From Emticicia fluvialis (lineage in GTDB: Bacteria; Bacteroidota; Bacteroidia; Cytophagales; Spirosomataceae), in contig NZ_JANUSD010000002.1 in the NCBI RefSeq assembly GCF_024793945.1, forward strand, positions 1 through 64,000: a stretch of DNA of 64,000 nucleotides, in the 5' to 3' direction. The notes beneath the pieces were generated by a model. That model was not told the origin of the DNA. It did no database searches and worked only from the letters and a program-made list of their open reading frames with translations. The number at the start of each line of letters is the position of its first letter. Positions within the stretch are counted from its first letter, which is position 1. The position numbers were made by a program, and so were the translations under genes. This document shows, piece by piece, positions 25,306 to 33,840 of this stretch.

Positions 25306-27021
25306 TTACAAATTCCCTTTCTTCAACTCTTTTACAGCATAATCAGCTGCTCTTGCTGTCAATGCCATATAAGTAAGTGATGGGTTTTGGGTTGAGGTTG
25401 AGGTCATACAGGCGCCGTCGGTGACAAATACGTTTTTGCACTCATGCAGAGCATTCCACTTGTTCAGGAGTGACGTTTTTGGGTCTTTGCCCATTCTTAC
25501 ACCACCCATTTCGTGGATGTCCAGCCCCGGTGTCCGGTTCGAATCGTTGGTTCGGATATTCTTGAAGCCTGCTTTGGTGTACATTTCTGTTAATTGCTCG
25601 AAGAAATCCTTTACCATCTTGCGGTCGTTGTCGTCATAATCTACCGAAATACTTAATTGTGGCATCCCCCAGGGGTCAAGCTTCGATTTATCCAATCTAA
25701 CATAGTTGCTCTCTTTGGGTATGGTCTCACCCATCATGTGCGAACCTACACTCCATACGTTGTTCAGGTACGGATTCAACAAGCCTTTTTTCAGGTCTTC
25801 ACCCATACCGCTTCTGTCGTCACGCATGTATCGACCCGCCTGAAAACCAGAGGCGTAGCCACGCAGAAAGTCTGTCTCCTGCTTGAATACATTACGGAAA
25901 CGAGGTATATAAGGAGAGTTTGGCCGGCGACCATCGGTGGTAGAGTCCAGAAAACCCTCATAATCGGCATTGATAGTGGCCGTGTAATTATGAAAAGCAA
26001 TGTATTTGCCCAACAAACCATTGTCATTACCTAATCCATTTGGGAAACGGCCGGATATTGAGTTCAACAATATCAGATTTGAGTTTAGGGCCGCAGCATT
26101 TACAAAAATGATACGGGCATAGTACTCGGTCATTTGTTTCGTGTTCGAATCAATCACTCTAACACCGGTTGCTTTGCCTTTTGTTTCATCATAAATGATT
26201 GAATGTACAACCGAATCGGGGCGTAAAGTCATTTTGCCTGTTTTGGCAGCCCAGGGTAAAGTAGAAGCATTGCTGCTGAAATAACCACCGAAAGGACAAC
26301 CACGCTCACAGATGGTACGGTGCTGGCATTTGGCTCTGCCCTGGTCCAGGTGTACCTTTTTAGGCTCGGTAATATGTGCACAACGGCCCATAATAATATG
26401 GCGGTCGTTATAATTTTTGGCTATCTGCTGGCTGAAATACTTCTCTACGCAGTTCATCTCATGCGGTGGCAGAAACTCACCGTCTGGTAAGCTGGCCAAG
26501 CCGTCTTTATTGCCCGATATGCCTGCAAACTTCTCTACATAGCTGTACCACGGAGCTATATCTTCATAACCAATAGGCCATTCTACGGCAAAACCGTCAC
26601 GGCCGGGGCCTTCAAAATCGTATTTCGACCAGCGTTGTGTCTGGCGCGCCCATAGCAATGACTTACCACCCGTCTGGTATCCGCGAATCCAATCAAAAGG
26701 TTTTTCCTGTACATAAGGATGCTCAGCATCTTTTACAAAAAACTGTTCGGTGCCTTCATAAAAAGCATAGCATTTGCTTACAATGGGGTTGGCGTCTCTT
26801 ACCTCTTTTTTCAACTGGCCGCGATGCTCAAACTCCCACGGTTGCATCATGGTGGTAGGGTAATCGGTTACGTGTTTTACCTCGCGGCCACGTTCCAGCA
26901 CCAGGGTTCTCAAACCCTTGCCTGTTAATTCTTTGGCTGCCCATCCGCCGCTGATACCCGAACCGATAACGATGGCATCAAATGTTTGTGCTTTTACTGA
27001 ATCAATATTAAAATATGACAT
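25306..27021 (-). CDS. GMC-family sugar dehydrogenase, FAD-GDH alpha-subunit type
   Basis: A 571-residue FAD enzyme. The ATG at 27021 (MSYFNIDSVKAQTFDAIVIG) is preferred over an upstream TTG. The FAD motif is VIGSGISGGWAAKELTGKG. The catalytic C-terminus shows IHEMGGVRMG and STSTQNPSLTYMALTARAA with the His-Asn pair. A cysteine set C232, C238 and C242 (C-x5-C-x3-C) matches the spacing of the [3Fe-4S] ligands in FAD glucose dehydrogenase complexes. It lies immediately downstream of a gluconate 2-dehydrogenase subunit 3-like gene, its expected export and maturation partner. Probably oxidises sugars at C1 or C3 in the periplasm. Confidence 0.92.
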   Translation of the reverse strand: MSYFNIDSVKAQTFDAIVIGSGISGGWAAKELTGKGLRTLVLERGREVKHVTDYPTTMMQPWEFEHRGQLKKEVRDANPIVSKCYAFYEGTEQFFVKDAEHPYVQEKPFDWIRGYQTGGKSLLWARQTQRWSKYDFEGPGRDGFAVEWPIGYEDIAPWYSYVEKFAGISGNKDGLASLPDGEFLPPHEMNCVEKYFSQQIAKNYNDRHIIMGRCAHITEPKKVHLDQGRAKCQHRTICERGCPFGGYFSSNASTLPWAAKTGKMTLRPDSVVHSIIYDETKGKATGVRVIDSNTKQMTEYYARIIFVNAAALNSNLILLNSISGRFPNGLGNDNGLLGKYIAFHNYTATINADYEGFLDSTTDGRRPNSPYIPRFRNVFKQETDFLRGYASGFQAGRYMRDDRSGMGEDLKKGLLNPYLNNVWSVGSHMMGETIPKESNYVRLDKSKLDPWGMPQLSISVDYDDNDRKMVKDFFEQLTEMYTKAGFKNIRTNDSNRTPGLDIHEMGGVRMGKDPKTSLLNKWNALHECKNVFVTDGACMTSTSTQNPSLTYMALTARAADYAVKELKKGNL

Positions 27022-27056
27022 AATAACAGTGCGTTTCAAATTGAGTTAAAAAAGAA

Positions 27057-27578
27057 TTATGATTTTACCGGCACACAACCATGATAACGCCCCGGAATAA
27101 ATTCATGCACGCGCAGGTTGGTCATTACATATTCAGAGTTTAGGTAGCCCTGAATAGTCAAATTTTTCACCAGTCTGATAAAGCCTTTGTCCGTTTCATT
27201 GTCCGATACCGCCATTTTGTTCAGAACTGCCAGCCTTTGTTTGGTGTCGGCCTCAATAAACGGTTTTGAGTACTCGCTCGCTGCCAGGGTATCTACTTTT
27301 TGCAGACCCTTGGTAAAGGTATCCTGTGCGTTGGCGTCAAAACAGTCGGCTACCATTAGCGTAACAAATTTGTTTAAATTCAGTTCTTTAGCGCCGGGCG
27401 TATCAGTTTTAGGGATGATTGCCTCCACTATTTCGGCCAATAAGGCTTCTTGTGAAGAAGAAAGAATCAGATTTGACTGATGAAGGGTTTCTTTGCTCCA
27501 GGCATTGGCCCATGACGGCAATACAAGGGTGCTTCCTATGCTGAGTGCAAATGTTTTTAGAGCTGCTCTACGTTGCAT
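27057..27578 (-). CDS. Gluconate 2-dehydrogenase subunit 3 family protein
   Basis: A 173-residue protein beginning MQRRAALKTFALSIGSTLVL, a signal peptide with a twin-arginine that fits Tat export, ending near WANA (residue 26). The mature part is helical (SSSQEALLAEIVEAIIPKTD, FVTLMVADCF), typical of the gamma subunit of FAD sugar dehydrogenases. This subunit carries the folded flavoprotein out of the cell in known complexes. It is co-oriented with the GMC gene 35 bp downstream, so they form a two-gene unit. The cytochrome c beta subunit is missing nearby. Confidence 0.9.
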   Translation of the reverse strand: MQRRAALKTFALSIGSTLVLPSWANAWSKETLHQSNLILSSSQEALLAEIVEAIIPKTDTPGAKELNLNKFVTLMVADCFDANAQDTFTKGLQKVDTLAASEYSKPFIEADTKQRLAVLNKMAVSDNETDKGFIRLVKNLTIQGYLNSEYVMTNLRVHEFIPGRYHGCVPVKS

Positions 27579-27725
27579 TATTCAAATAGATAAAATTTTC
27601 AAAAATCTAGGCTTTAAAAGTACTCTTAACAGCCAATAAATTAAACCTGATGAAAGCGCTTAAAATTATATGAGGTGTTAAATAAATGAAGGTTTTTACG
27701 GTGTCAATCACCGGTTTTGCTGACC

Positions 27726-30467
27726 CTATTCTTTTGTTACAATTTCGTCAAGATTCAGCATGGCATTGGCTGTAACAGCGAGTGCTGCCATTTTTGGGGT
27801 AACATCAGACTTCCCGAAAAACTTATAGGCCTCAACGGGGTTTCTGGTATATTCCTGCTCGGTTTGTCTGTAAAGCTTGGTAAGCACTTTTAGTTTTTTG
27901 TCATCAATATTGCGCATCATAATCAGGTTGAAGCCTGCCTGAATCTGTTGTTCGGGGTTTTTGCCTTTTTTCATCATGTTTCTGGCCAGTTGTTGTGCGG
28001 CTTCAACATAGGTTGGGTCATTGAGGGTTACCAATGCCTGTAAAGGAGTATTTGTTCTGAGCCGTCTTAGCTGGCAGAATTCCCTGCTTGGGGCATCGAA
28101 CGACATCATCGACGGATACGGAGCGGTGCGCTTCCAGAATGTATAAATGGCCCTGCGGTATTTATCTTCTCCTTGTGACAGTTTCCATGACTCTCCATTC
28201 CAGGGAGATTGCCAAAGGCCGTCAGGTTGATAGGGCATTACGCTTTTGCCATACATTTTTTTCGACAGCAGACCACTTACAAGCAAGGCCTGGTCTCTTA
28301 CCTGCTCTGCCGTAAGCCTTATTCTTGGCCCACGTGCCAGAAACCGGTTGTAGGGGTCTTTTTCAAGCAGTTCGTTATTTACTTCTGACGATTGACGGTA
28401 AGTACCTGAAGTAACAATCATTTTTAGTAGTTTTTTTACGCTCCAGTGCATATCATCCTGGAAAGTAACGGCCAGGTAATCCAGCAATTCAGGATGCGAA
28501 GCGTTGAAACCCTGCGTGCCGAAGTCTTCTACGGTTTCTACTATGCCCACACCAAATATCTGCTCCCAGAATCGGTTTACGGCAACGCGGGCTGTTAAAG
28601 GATTGTTTCCATTAACCAGCCATTTAGCCAGCCCGAGCCTGTTGGCAGGGTAATCTTTTGGCATTTCAGACAGATACTTAGGTACCTCGGGCTTTACCTC
28701 TTTACCATGTACCAGCCAGTTGCCTCGTTCAAAAATGTGCTGCTTGCGTGCCAGATCGCCTTCTCCATCGCTCATAATCGGGGTAAAATCCGCACTGGCA
28801 TTCAGAATCTCTTTATATCCGGCTTCAATTTTTTCATATTCTTTGCCTTCGCCAAAAGTACTCTGAAACGACAACCATTTTATCTGTAGCCAGTCTTTGG
28901 GCTTTTTAGGATTCGTAAAAGTGAAATAGAGGTCATGCCCGCCTTCCAGTTTCGGAAGCGGGTAAAACATGACGGTATCTCGTGCCGGAGAAATCGGGAT
29001 AGTCAGAATAATGTTTCCATCCGGCTTGCCGTCTCTGATGTGTAGTACACCTTTTTCAGTGCCGGTATTGAAATTCATTACCAGTCTATTCTTCTCCGTC
29101 AGTGTGACCCCTTTCAATCGGCCGTAGCCTGTATGCTGTAAACCAAGATATTTGGCATCTAATAACGATGAAGTACCTGCTGATAAAGGCTCAACATCAT
29201 GCGAATTGAATTTAGGCTCCAGTATTTTTACAAACTTTTCAAAGTCTTTCCCATTTCTTCCTTTCGCCAGTATCCAGCTCGTCAATTCTTCTATTTTGGT
29301 TGAATCCTCAGGCTTGTAAAATCTCAGATAAGGTGTATCGCTCACTACGTCTTCATCACGTGCATTGTTAAAAAATGCCATCAGCTTGTAGTATTCATCA
29401 TGTACGAAGGGGTCGTACGGGTGCGTATGGCATTGTACGCAACCCATAGTTGTACCCTGCCAAACATCAAAAGTAGTATTTACTCTATCAATATTAGCCG
29501 CCACCCTGAACTCCTCGTCTACGGTTCCTCCTTCATCATTGTTCATGGTGTTTCTGTGGAAACCCGTGGCTATCAATTGTTCGTTGGTGGCATTTGGTAG
29601 CAAATCGCCGGCCAGTTGCTCAATCGTAAACTGGTCGAAAGGTTTATCATCATTGAAGGCGTTGATAACGTAATCACGGTATCGCCAGATATTCCTGTAT
29701 ACATCTCTTTCATAACCCTTTGTATCGGCATAGCGGGCCAAATCAAGCCACATGGCTGCCCAGCGCTCTCCGTATGCCGGAGAAGCCAATAACTGGTCTA
29801 CCACCTTCTCATAGGCATTTTCAGATTTATCGTTCAGAAAAGCCCGTAATTGTTCTTCGGTTGGCGGCAGGCCGGTCAAATCAAGATATACCCGGCGTAA
29901 TAATGTGCCTTTATCAGCTTGTTTCGAAAAAGATAGGCCTTCTTCTTTCAGCTTTTCTACTACAAAATTGTCAATTTCATTTTTGGCAAAGCGGGTTTCG
30001 TTATCATCTATCAGACCCAGACGGGCAAAAAAGCCACCAACTGACGGCACATCAGGTTTTTCCGGTTTTTGGTAAGCCCAATGCCCGCCCCACGGAGCCC
30101 CCTCATCAATCCATTTTTTCAAGGTCTCCATTTCTTCTTTGCTGAGCGGGTCTTTGCCTTTGGGCATTCGTTCTTCTTCATCAGAGCTTATCAGGCGTCT
30201 GTAAAACTCTGAATGCTCGGCATCACCGGGTATAATACCCACCTTGCCCGACTTCCCTTTGGTATTGATGGCCTCCTGAGAAAACAAAAAACTGATATCT
30301 CCTGCCTTTTTTACTCCGCCATGACAAGACACGCAATGCTTGTTCAGAATAGGTTTTATTTCAGTATTGAAATCTACCTTGTCTGCAAAAGGATTGAAGC
30401 TGAAAGCCATGATGGCGCTTATGGCAATAATGGAACAGGAGAATATAAAAAGCCTTGAGTATTTCAT
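27726..30467 (-). CDS. PSD1/DUF1553 cytochrome c-type secreted protein
   Basis: A 913-residue protein with an N-terminal signal or anchor (1-25). A PSCyt1-type heme domain has CVSCHGG (C45, C48, H49). The PSCyt2 (DUF1549) region follows from about 160 (RRVYLDLTGLPPTEEQLRAF) and holds a second CVQCHTHPYDP. The C-terminal DUF1553 (PSD1) part spans about 610-900 (NPLTARVAVNRFWEQIFG, REFCQLRRLRTNTPLQALV). Such proteins abound in Planctomycetes and Cytophagales, usually paired with a DUF1501 gene that is absent here. It may accept electrons in sugar oxidation. It precedes the dehydrogenase pair on the same strand by about 150 bp. Confidence 0.92.
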   Translation of the reverse strand: MKYSRLFIFSCSIIAISAIMAFSFNPFADKVDFNTEIKPILNKHCVSCHGGVKKAGDISFLFSQEAINTKGKSGKVGIIPGDAEHSEFYRRLISSDEEERMPKGKDPLSKEEMETLKKWIDEGAPWGGHWAYQKPEKPDVPSVGGFFARLGLIDDNETRFAKNEIDNFVVEKLKEEGLSFSKQADKGTLLRRVYLDLTGLPPTEEQLRAFLNDKSENAYEKVVDQLLASPAYGERWAAMWLDLARYADTKGYERDVYRNIWRYRDYVINAFNDDKPFDQFTIEQLAGDLLPNATNEQLIATGFHRNTMNNDEGGTVDEEFRVAANIDRVNTTFDVWQGTTMGCVQCHTHPYDPFVHDEYYKLMAFFNNARDEDVVSDTPYLRFYKPEDSTKIEELTSWILAKGRNGKDFEKFVKILEPKFNSHDVEPLSAGTSSLLDAKYLGLQHTGYGRLKGVTLTEKNRLVMNFNTGTEKGVLHIRDGKPDGNIILTIPISPARDTVMFYPLPKLEGGHDLYFTFTNPKKPKDWLQIKWLSFQSTFGEGKEYEKIEAGYKEILNASADFTPIMSDGEGDLARKQHIFERGNWLVHGKEVKPEVPKYLSEMPKDYPANRLGLAKWLVNGNNPLTARVAVNRFWEQIFGVGIVETVEDFGTQGFNASHPELLDYLAVTFQDDMHWSVKKLLKMIVTSGTYRQSSEVNNELLEKDPYNRFLARGPRIRLTAEQVRDQALLVSGLLSKKMYGKSVMPYQPDGLWQSPWNGESWKLSQGEDKYRRAIYTFWKRTAPYPSMMSFDAPSREFCQLRRLRTNTPLQALVTLNDPTYVEAAQQLARNMMKKGKNPEQQIQAGFNLIMMRNIDDKKLKVLTKLYRQTEQEYTRNPVEAYKFFGKSDVTPKMAALAVTANAMLNLDEIVTKE

Positions 30468-30875
30468 AGATGTCTAGACAACCGTTAGGTATTACAAATT
30501 TAACCAGGGTTTGTGTTAAATAGTACAAATAGAAATGAATTAATTTTCAGACCCAGGCATAAATATAAATTAAGAAACACTGTTGTGGTAAGAGAATTAA
30601 CATTGGTACAGCCAAAGTAAGGCTTATAAAACCTGTAAAAAATCCGGCTTGTTTTAATACAATCGAATATTTACACAAAATCGGGTAAGTTTAGAAAGTT
30701 TTCAAAAATCATCATTAAATTTAACCATTCGACACCGGGTTTCCCTTATGTCATGTGATATTATTTGTACAATTCAGGCAATACCCCAAAATTTGAATCG
30801 AATTTAATCAGCAGATTGAAATCAACAGAGATAAATTACTCAGTTTAATCAAAAAATAAAGCATTAGCATCACAA
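30468..30875. other. 408-bp A/T-rich intergenic region
   Basis: Divergent control region between the PSD1 gene and the three-gene cassette. No gene or RNA was recognised. A short palindrome TTGTACAA (30765-30772) lies about 105 bp before the cassette start; nothing else stands out. Confidence 0.6.
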
Positions 30876-31529
30876 ATGAGCGATTTTCTTAAAAAATTAA
30901 AGGGTATATTTGTAGTAGAAGCTCCGGCAGGAGAAGCCGCCAGCGATACCACTGCCCCGGAAAAACAGGCAGAAGCCCCGACGAATGTCTCTGTGCAGAT
31001 TCCTCAGGGAAAGGCCTCTGACAAGTTTTATGACATTTTATTGGGCGCCATGGAAGCCAATAACCAGGAGGGTTTTGATTATCTGGAGTTTAAAAAATCT
31101 TTAAAGACTTTGGCGCAGATGCCAATGGATGAAAAGACACGTTATCTATCTGCCTTCGCAGCAGCACAGGCAATGGGTATTACACCTCAGAAATTATCTG
31201 AATCAGCCGGTTTTTATCTCAAAGTGCTTCAGACAGAAGATTCAAAATTTCTTGAGTCGGTTAATGCGCAGCGTCAGAAACAGATTGGTAATAAAGAAAA
31301 AGCCATTGCTGATATGGACGCAACCATAAAAGCTAAAGGTGAGCAGATTGCCAAACTGACACTGGAGATACAGGAACACCAGGCAGATATGGAAAAAATG
31401 AAAGCGGAGATTTCAGACGCGGTGGTTAAAATTGAAACAACATTGAGTGATTTTCATGCCACTTACAGTGAGTTAACGGCACAAATCAGCAAGGATGTTG
31501 ACAATATGACTAAATATTTGAAACAATAA
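30876..31529 (+). CDS. Cytoplasmic coiled-coil protein, cassette gene 1
   Basis: A 217-residue protein, not recognised. It begins MSDFLKKLKGIFVVE, an amphipathic helix of the kind that binds membrane surfaces, followed by a Pro/Ala/Glu-rich linker (18-45), a helical domain (50-125: DKFYDILLGAMEANNQEGFD, RYLSAFAAAQAMGITPQKL) and a long coiled coil (about 125-217, rich in K, E, Q and A). No signal peptide. First gene of a co-oriented trio with a PspA-like membrane protein and an ASKHA-fold protein. Probably a scaffold or envelope-stress component; function unknown. Confidence 0.75.
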   Translation: MSDFLKKLKGIFVVEAPAGEAASDTTAPEKQAEAPTNVSVQIPQGKASDKFYDILLGAMEANNQEGFDYLEFKKSLKTLAQMPMDEKTRYLSAFAAAQAMGITPQKLSESAGFYLKVLQTEDSKFLESVNAQRQKQIGNKEKAIADMDATIKAKGEQIAKLTLEIQEHQADMEKMKAEISDAVVKIETTLSDFHATYSELTAQISKDVDNMTKYLKQ

Positions 31530-31600
31530 AACCCCGGCTCAGCAGGAAACAGCCCCTTGCTTTCTGCGGTACTATAAACTATCACTAAACAAATTGAAAA

Positions 31601-31617
31601 CCTCCGGGAGGCGGAGG
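31601..31617 (+). promoter_or_regulatory. Hairpin with SD-like sequence before cassette gene 2
   Basis: CCTCCGGGAGGCGGAGG can fold on itself (CCTCC with GGAGG) and contains purine-rich GGAGG 17 bp before the next start codon. Shine-Dalgarno-like sequences are rare in this window, so it could set access to the ribosome. Confidence 0.35.
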
Positions 31618-31633
31618 ATAACCCCAACAGAAT

Positions 31634-32617
31634 ATGGAAATGCAAGAAACCAGACCCAAATCGTTTTGGGAACGCCCCGAAGGCAAAACAGGTACTCTTT
31701 TCGCTGCAGGTTTATTATTAGGTGGAGGCTATCTGCTCTATAAAGCCCTGCCTTATCTGATTACTCTGGCTTCAAATACGCTTTATCTGGCCGGCCTGCT
31801 GATTGTACTGGCGGCACTTATTTATATGATACTTGACCCCAAGATGAGAAATCTGATTTTCTACATCTATAAGAGTATTATGCGCTGGATAACCGGCATG
31901 TTTATACAACTGGATCCTATCGGTGTTCTGAAAACTTATATTGACGAATTGCGGAGTAATCTGGGTAAAATGAACCAGCAGATTGCTACCCTGAAAGGCC
32001 AGATGTATAACCTGAAGACTATCATTGAAAATAACAGAAAGCAGATTCAGAACGATTTAAATCTGGCAAGCAAGGCCAAAGAAACCGACAAACAGGCCAT
32101 GATGGTGCTGAAAGCCCGCAAGGCAGGCCGTTTGCAGGAGTCGAACATTAAGCTGGAAGATTTGTACAAGAAAATGGAGATTCTTTACAGGGTTCTTACC
32201 AAGATGTACGAAAATTCGGAGATAATGCTTGAAGACATCAAAGATCAGGTGGCTGTAAAAGAACAGGAGCGTAAGGCCATCCGTACCAGTCATTCAGCCA
32301 TGCGCTCTGCCATGAATATACTGAACGGAAACAAAGACCAGCGCCAGATGTTTGATATGGCCATGGAATCTATTGCTGACGACGTAAGCCAGAAGGTAGG
32401 GGAGATGGAACGCTTTATGGAGATGTCTTCTAACTTTATGGATTCTATTGACCTTCAAAATGGAGTATTTGAAGAAGAAGGTCTGAAAATGCTTGAAAAA
32501 TGGGAGCAGGAAGGCGTTTCTTTGTTGCTTGGAAGCGACAAAAAGGCCCTGATTGCCGGTAAAGACGTGCCAACAACCAAGCATTCCGGCAACCAGTATG
32601 ATAAACTCTTTGAATAG
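31634..32617 (+). CDS. Membrane-anchored PspA-like coiled-coil protein, cassette gene 2
   Basis: A 327-residue protein. Two hydrophobic segments (about 18-36 and 42-63) are followed by a basic stretch and then about 200 residues of near-continuous helix: LDPIGVLKTYIDELRSNLGK, QQIATLKGQMYNLKTIIENN, KARKAGRLQESNIKLEDLYK. The helical pattern, including an early LDP turn and Lys/Ala-rich long hairpin, resembles PspA/Vipp1 ESCRT-III-like proteins, but with an added membrane anchor. The identity is inferred from pattern only. It lies 104 bp after gene 1 and 107 bp before gene 3. Confidence 0.72.
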   Translation: MEMQETRPKSFWERPEGKTGTLFAAGLLLGGGYLLYKALPYLITLASNTLYLAGLLIVLAALIYMILDPKMRNLIFYIYKSIMRWITGMFIQLDPIGVLKTYIDELRSNLGKMNQQIATLKGQMYNLKTIIENNRKQIQNDLNLASKAKETDKQAMMVLKARKAGRLQESNIKLEDLYKKMEILYRVLTKMYENSEIMLEDIKDQVAVKEQERKAIRTSHSAMRSAMNILNGNKDQRQMFDMAMESIADDVSQKVGEMERFMEMSSNFMDSIDLQNGVFEEEGLKMLEKWEQEGVSLLLGSDKKALIAGKDVPTTKHSGNQYDKLFE

Positions 32618-32631
32618 AAGCTTTCATAAGG

Positions 32632-32658
32632 GTATGAGCCACCCAAGGTGGCTCATAC
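32632..32658 (+). terminator. Perfect hairpin between cassette genes 2 and 3
   Basis: GTATGAGCCACC (32632-32643) pairs with GGTGGCTCATAC (32647-32658) around a 3-base loop. The T tract after it is weak, so it may be a terminator, an attenuator or an mRNA-stabilising stem that lowers expression of gene 3. Confidence 0.75.
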
Positions 32659-32724
32659 TTTCTGAGTCTTAATTTTTACTTTATTCAATTACAAAAAATC
32701 CGGTAGATTTTAATTAGCAACAAA

Positions 32725-33768
32725 ATGAAAACAACACTCACACCATTTGCCCGGTTTATGATTACCCTCTTTATTCTTGGAGGCTTGTTTTTTGGAGGCA
32801 AATATGTTTTAGATAACACAAGCTGGGGCAAATCTTTGCTTGATAAAAACAATGAAACCCAGGTTGATGAAACCAATACCAAAGCTCCGGAAGAAGGACC
32901 GGCTGCAGGTAGCACACCAGGTACTTCAGGTAGTAACACTGAAGCAACAGAAGGTGGCTCATCTTCGTTCAGTTATGTGGCTCGCGAACCGGTTAACGGT
33001 AAACTAAAGGGCGTAGTTGAGCTGGGTGCCAGTGGTTTTAATTCTTTTATTGTAAGAATAGATAAAAGCAAAAACTGGAAACTGGAGAAAGCTGAATTCG
33101 GTAACAGTCTGGTAACTGAAAATATGGCCTCAGACGATGACATCAGAGCTGGATTGAAAAAATACATAGGCAGTATGCTCGATTTCGGCGTGAGCGGCCG
33201 TGATATTCACTTTGTAGTAAGCTCAGGTGCTGTAAAAGCGGATGTAACGCAGAAAATCATTAAAAACCTGAAAACACTTAATTATTTTGTAAACACGGTT
33301 ACACCTGAACAGGAGGGCGCTCTTGCTTTGAAATGTGTATTACCTGAAGATTACGAAGAAGAGGCTTTTGTAACCGACATCGGCTCTGGGAATACCAAGA
33401 TTTCATGGTCTACCAATGGTAGTGTTTCAGCCCTTGAAACCTATGGAGCCAAGTATTTTCAGAATGGTGTTGATGATGGTAAGGTATATGACGAAGTAAA
33501 AGTGAAGGCATCGTCGGTGCCCAGCATGAAACGCAAAACCTGTTTCATTATTGGAGGGGTGCCTTTCTCGATGGCAAAAAAAGTAAGAGAAGGCAAAGAA
33601 CGCTATACCGTGCTGAAAGAACCGGCCTACTATAAAATACTGACTGACGCTAAAGATAAATCTGGGGTGAATATCTACAAAGCTATTAAAGATGCCACCG
33701 GCTGCGAGCAATTCGTTTTCGACTGGGATGCAAACTTTACTATTGGCTTTTTGTTAGGGTTGCCTTGA
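32725..33768 (+). CDS. Membrane-anchored Ppx/GppA-like ASKHA-fold protein, cassette gene 3
   Basis: A 347-residue protein. One membrane helix (about 12-30) is followed by a Thr/Ser/Gly-rich linker (45-88). The rest reads like the ASKHA fold of exopolyphosphatase/GppA: phosphate-1-like VVELGASGFNSFIVRID (about 97-113), VSSGAV, TPEQEGALALK (matching the SGEEEA segment), phosphate-2-like FVTDIGSGNTKISW (about 212-225), and adenosine-type CFIIGGVPFSMA. The usual first Asp is Glu. Catalysis on polyphosphate or nucleotide is possible but unproven. It completes the trio with the two coiled-coil genes. Confidence 0.72.
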   Translation: MKTTLTPFARFMITLFILGGLFFGGKYVLDNTSWGKSLLDKNNETQVDETNTKAPEEGPAAGSTPGTSGSNTEATEGGSSSFSYVAREPVNGKLKGVVELGASGFNSFIVRIDKSKNWKLEKAEFGNSLVTENMASDDDIRAGLKKYIGSMLDFGVSGRDIHFVVSSGAVKADVTQKIIKNLKTLNYFVNTVTPEQEGALALKCVLPEDYEEEAFVTDIGSGNTKISWSTNGSVSALETYGAKYFQNGVDDGKVYDEVKVKASSVPSMKRKTCFIIGGVPFSMAKKVREGKERYTVLKEPAYYKILTDAKDKSGVNIYKAIKDATGCEQFVFDWDANFTIGFLLGLP

Positions 33769-33769
33769 T

Positions 33770-33840
33770 GAATGACGAATAGTGAATGGCGAATTATTGA
33801 ATAAATGTTTATTCAATAATTCGTCATTCATAATTCACGA
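33770..33840. repeat. Long palindrome related to the four-helix-bundle repeats
   Basis: A perfect 16-bp stem (CGAATTATTGAATAAA at 33790-33805 with TTTATTCAATAATTCG at 33808-33823) on a 2-base loop, extended outward with few mismatches to about 33777 and 33836. Bases 33777-33805 match 2081-2110 at about 27 positions. It lies between convergent genes and overlaps the last codons of the downstream Gfo/Idh gene; it may end transcription in both directions. Confidence 0.85.
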
